Translations under genes and position numbers: made by a program
From: JAHTBL01 sp038532735
GTDB lineage: Bacteria; Pseudomonadota; Alphaproteobacteria; Rhodobacterales; Rhodobacteraceae
Direction: 5' to 3'
DNA length: 64,000 nucleotides
Assembly (NCBI GenBank): GCA_038532735.1
Contig: JBCBAC010000001.1
Coordinates: 248,001-312,000, forward strand
Notes under the pieces: generated by a model
Seen by the model: only the letters and a program-made list of their open reading frames with translations
What the model was told of the DNA's origin: nothing
Database searches by the model: none
Shown here: one piece after another, positions 62,921-64,000 of the stretch
How positions within the stretch are numbered: the stretch's first letter is position 1
How the letters are laid out: every line of letters begins with the position of its first letter

Positions 62921-63790
62921 ATGATCAGTATCATCGGGATCGCTGTGATCTTTGTCATGGTCTTTGGCGGCTATATGGCTGCCGGCGGCAAGATGGGGAT
63001 TATTCTAAAATCGCTCCCATACGAGTTTACGATGATTGGGGGTGCCGCATTGGGGGCGTTCCTTCTGTCCAATGACTCTGCCGCTGCCAAAAAGACTGTC
63101 AAAGACATTGGCAAGGTCTTTAAAGGCCCAGTTTGGAAGGCAGAGGATTATCGTGATCTTTTATGTCTTCTCTTTGAACTGATCAGGCTTGCGCGCTCTA
63201 ATCCTGTCGGTCTCGAAGAACATATCGAGGATCCGGAAGCCTCTTCTATCTTTGGGAAATATCCCAAAATTCAAAAAGATCATGAGGCGGTGGATCTGAT
63301 CTGCGATACCCTGCGGTCTGCGTCGATGAACTATGATGATCCGCATCAGGTCGAAGAAGTCTTGGAAAAGCGTATGGATGCCACACTGCATCATTCGCTG
63401 CACTCCAGCCATGCTTTGCAGTCAGTGGCCGATGCCCTGCCAGCACTTGGAATTGTCGCCGCTGTTTTGGGCGTGATCAAGACGATGGGATCCATCGACC
63501 AACCGCCAGAAATTCTAGGTAAACTGATCGGGGGCGCGCTTGTCGGCACATTCTTGGGCGTCTTCCTGGCCTATGGTTTGGTCGGCCCATTTTCCGGCAA
63601 AGTAAAATCGGTGATCGAAGAAGACAGCCATTTTTACCTTCTTATTCGCGAGGTTCTGGTCGCAAATCTGCATAATCACGCGACGAATATCTGCATCGAA
63701 GTCGGTCGCCAGAACATGCCGCACCATCATCGTCCTTCGTTCACAGACCTTGATGAGGCGCTTTCCGTAATCAAAAAGGAAACCGCATGA
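62921..63790 (+). CDS. motA: Flagellar motor stator protein MotA
   Basis: 289 residues. Four transmembrane segments (about 2-21, 32-50, 170-190, 204-225); MotA cytoplasmic loop between helices 2 and 3 with charged residues (YDDPHQVEEVLEKRMD) and the ion-path prolines in DALPALGIVAAVLGVIKTMG. Proton channel with MotB. The family-typical C-terminal tail ends EALSVIKKETA. The stop overlaps the start of the next gene by 4 nt. Confidence 0.96.
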   Translation: MISIIGIAVIFVMVFGGYMAAGGKMGIILKSLPYEFTMIGGAALGAFLLSNDSAAAKKTVKDIGKVFKGPVWKAEDYRDLLCLLFELIRLARSNPVGLEEHIEDPEASSIFGKYPKIQKDHEAVDLICDTLRSASMNYDDPHQVEEVLEKRMDATLHHSLHSSHALQSVADALPALGIVAAVLGVIKTMGSIDQPPEILGKLIGGALVGTFLGVFLAYGLVGPFSGKVKSVIEEDSHFYLLIREVLVANLHNHATNICIEVGRQNMPHHHRPSFTDLDEALSVIKKETA

Positions 63791-64000
63791 GATGGGCTTT
63801 GGCATTTGCTTTCTTGGCATGGCCCGTCGGGGTCCAGGCTGCGCCATTGAAGGTTAAAGCAGCGGATCACGACGCTTTTTCCCGTGTCGTTTTCTATGGT
63901 CAGGATCCACGCGACTGGTCGGTACTCAAGACATCTGCGGGGTATCTTCTGCAAAAGCCAGATGCAGTTTTTGAGACCTCAGAGGTTTATGCCCGCATGT
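63787..64000 (+). CDS. Exported protein of unknown function, 5' part only
   Basis: 71 codons to the window end, from ATG 63787 coupled to motA by 4 nt. A signal peptide (MRWALAFAFLAWPVGVQA) is followed by APLKVKAADHDAFSRVVFYG, then DWSVLKTSAGYLLQ. The pattern D-H-x-x-F-S-R-h-V-h resembles the AMIN-like start of large TPR proteins linked to alphaproteobacterial flagellar motors, perhaps functionally like MotC, but the sequence is too short to prove it. Confidence 0.6.
   Translation, partial: MRWALAFAFLAWPVGVQAAPLKVKAADHDAFSRVVFYGQDPRDWSVLKTSAGYLLQKPDAVFETSEVYARM

Overview
The window looks like the origin-proximal chromosome of a motile marine alphaproteobacterium of the Rhodobacteraceae (Roseobacter-type). 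The reasons are the gene order rdgB-hemW-parB-parA-rsmG-mnmG-mnmE-rho-hemJ / maf-aroE-coaE-dnaQ-secB, parS sites with the alphaproteobacterial sequence TGTTTCACGTGAAACA, a complete RegB/SenC/RegA redox system close to ahcY, a LexA box of the GAAC-N7-GAAC (GTTC-N7-GTTC) type before an imuA-imuB-dnaE2 cassette, and a CtrA-like flagellar regulon. Coding density is very high and many genes overlap by 1-8 nt. I see no insertion sequence, prophage, integrase, CRISPR array or rRNA gene; there is one tRNA gene (Thr, anticodon CGT).

Layout. 1-1423: end of rdgB, then hemW. 1420-8760 (minus): rho-mnmE-mnmG-rsmG-parA-parB, preceded by hemJ, all transcribed away from a 360-nt AT-rich gap (8761-9120) that is the best oriC candidate. 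9121-11810 (plus): maf-aroE-coaE-dnaQ, transcribed away from the gap on the other side. 11811-18749: protein quality and envelope genes (secB, fxsA, Tim44-like, mltA, smr, an MFS transporter, hslUV, trxA). 18808-29983 (minus): addAB recombination nuclease, a MurU/AmgK-like cell-wall recycling pair, tsaE, a PAS protein without kinase, and regB. 30075-35721: senC, regA, an HD hydrolase, an alcohol dehydrogenase, ahcY, an extensin-like protein and DUF2853. 35782-35948: a gene-free stretch with a possible small RNA. 35945-38684 (minus): tsaD-gpsA-yciI-EVE. 38756-42206 (plus): hemD, a mitofilin-like protein, hemY. Then tRNA-Thr, an RND efflux pair on the minus strand, the SOS mutasome, and from 52219 a flagellar cluster in two divergent blocks (flgI-flgL-flgK-flgE-motB-fliP-fliN-fliH-fliF on minus; fliL, a small unknown gene, motE-like, motA and a truncated gene on plus).

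How it works together. The left third holds the chromosome replication and segregation centre: oriC candidate, ParA, ParB and two parS sites 3-6 kb from it. The middle combines redox-responsive regulation (RegBA), the methyl cycle (AhcY), DNA break repair (AddAB) and peptidoglycan turnover (MltA, AmgK, MurU). The right third couples SOS-inducible translesion synthesis to a flagellar export, basal body, hook and motor region.

I did not find a clearly undescribed multi-gene system; almost everything belongs to known families. The points most worth checking are the oriC/parS architecture, an intrinsic terminator that lies inside the first codons of the extensin-like gene, a possible sRNA at about 35850-35948, a MotB with an altered peptidoglycan-binding motif, a zinc ribbon at the end of HemY, and the small uncharacterised gene between fliL and motE. 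All start-codon revisions and regulatory sites are my readings of the sequence and have not been computed or tested.
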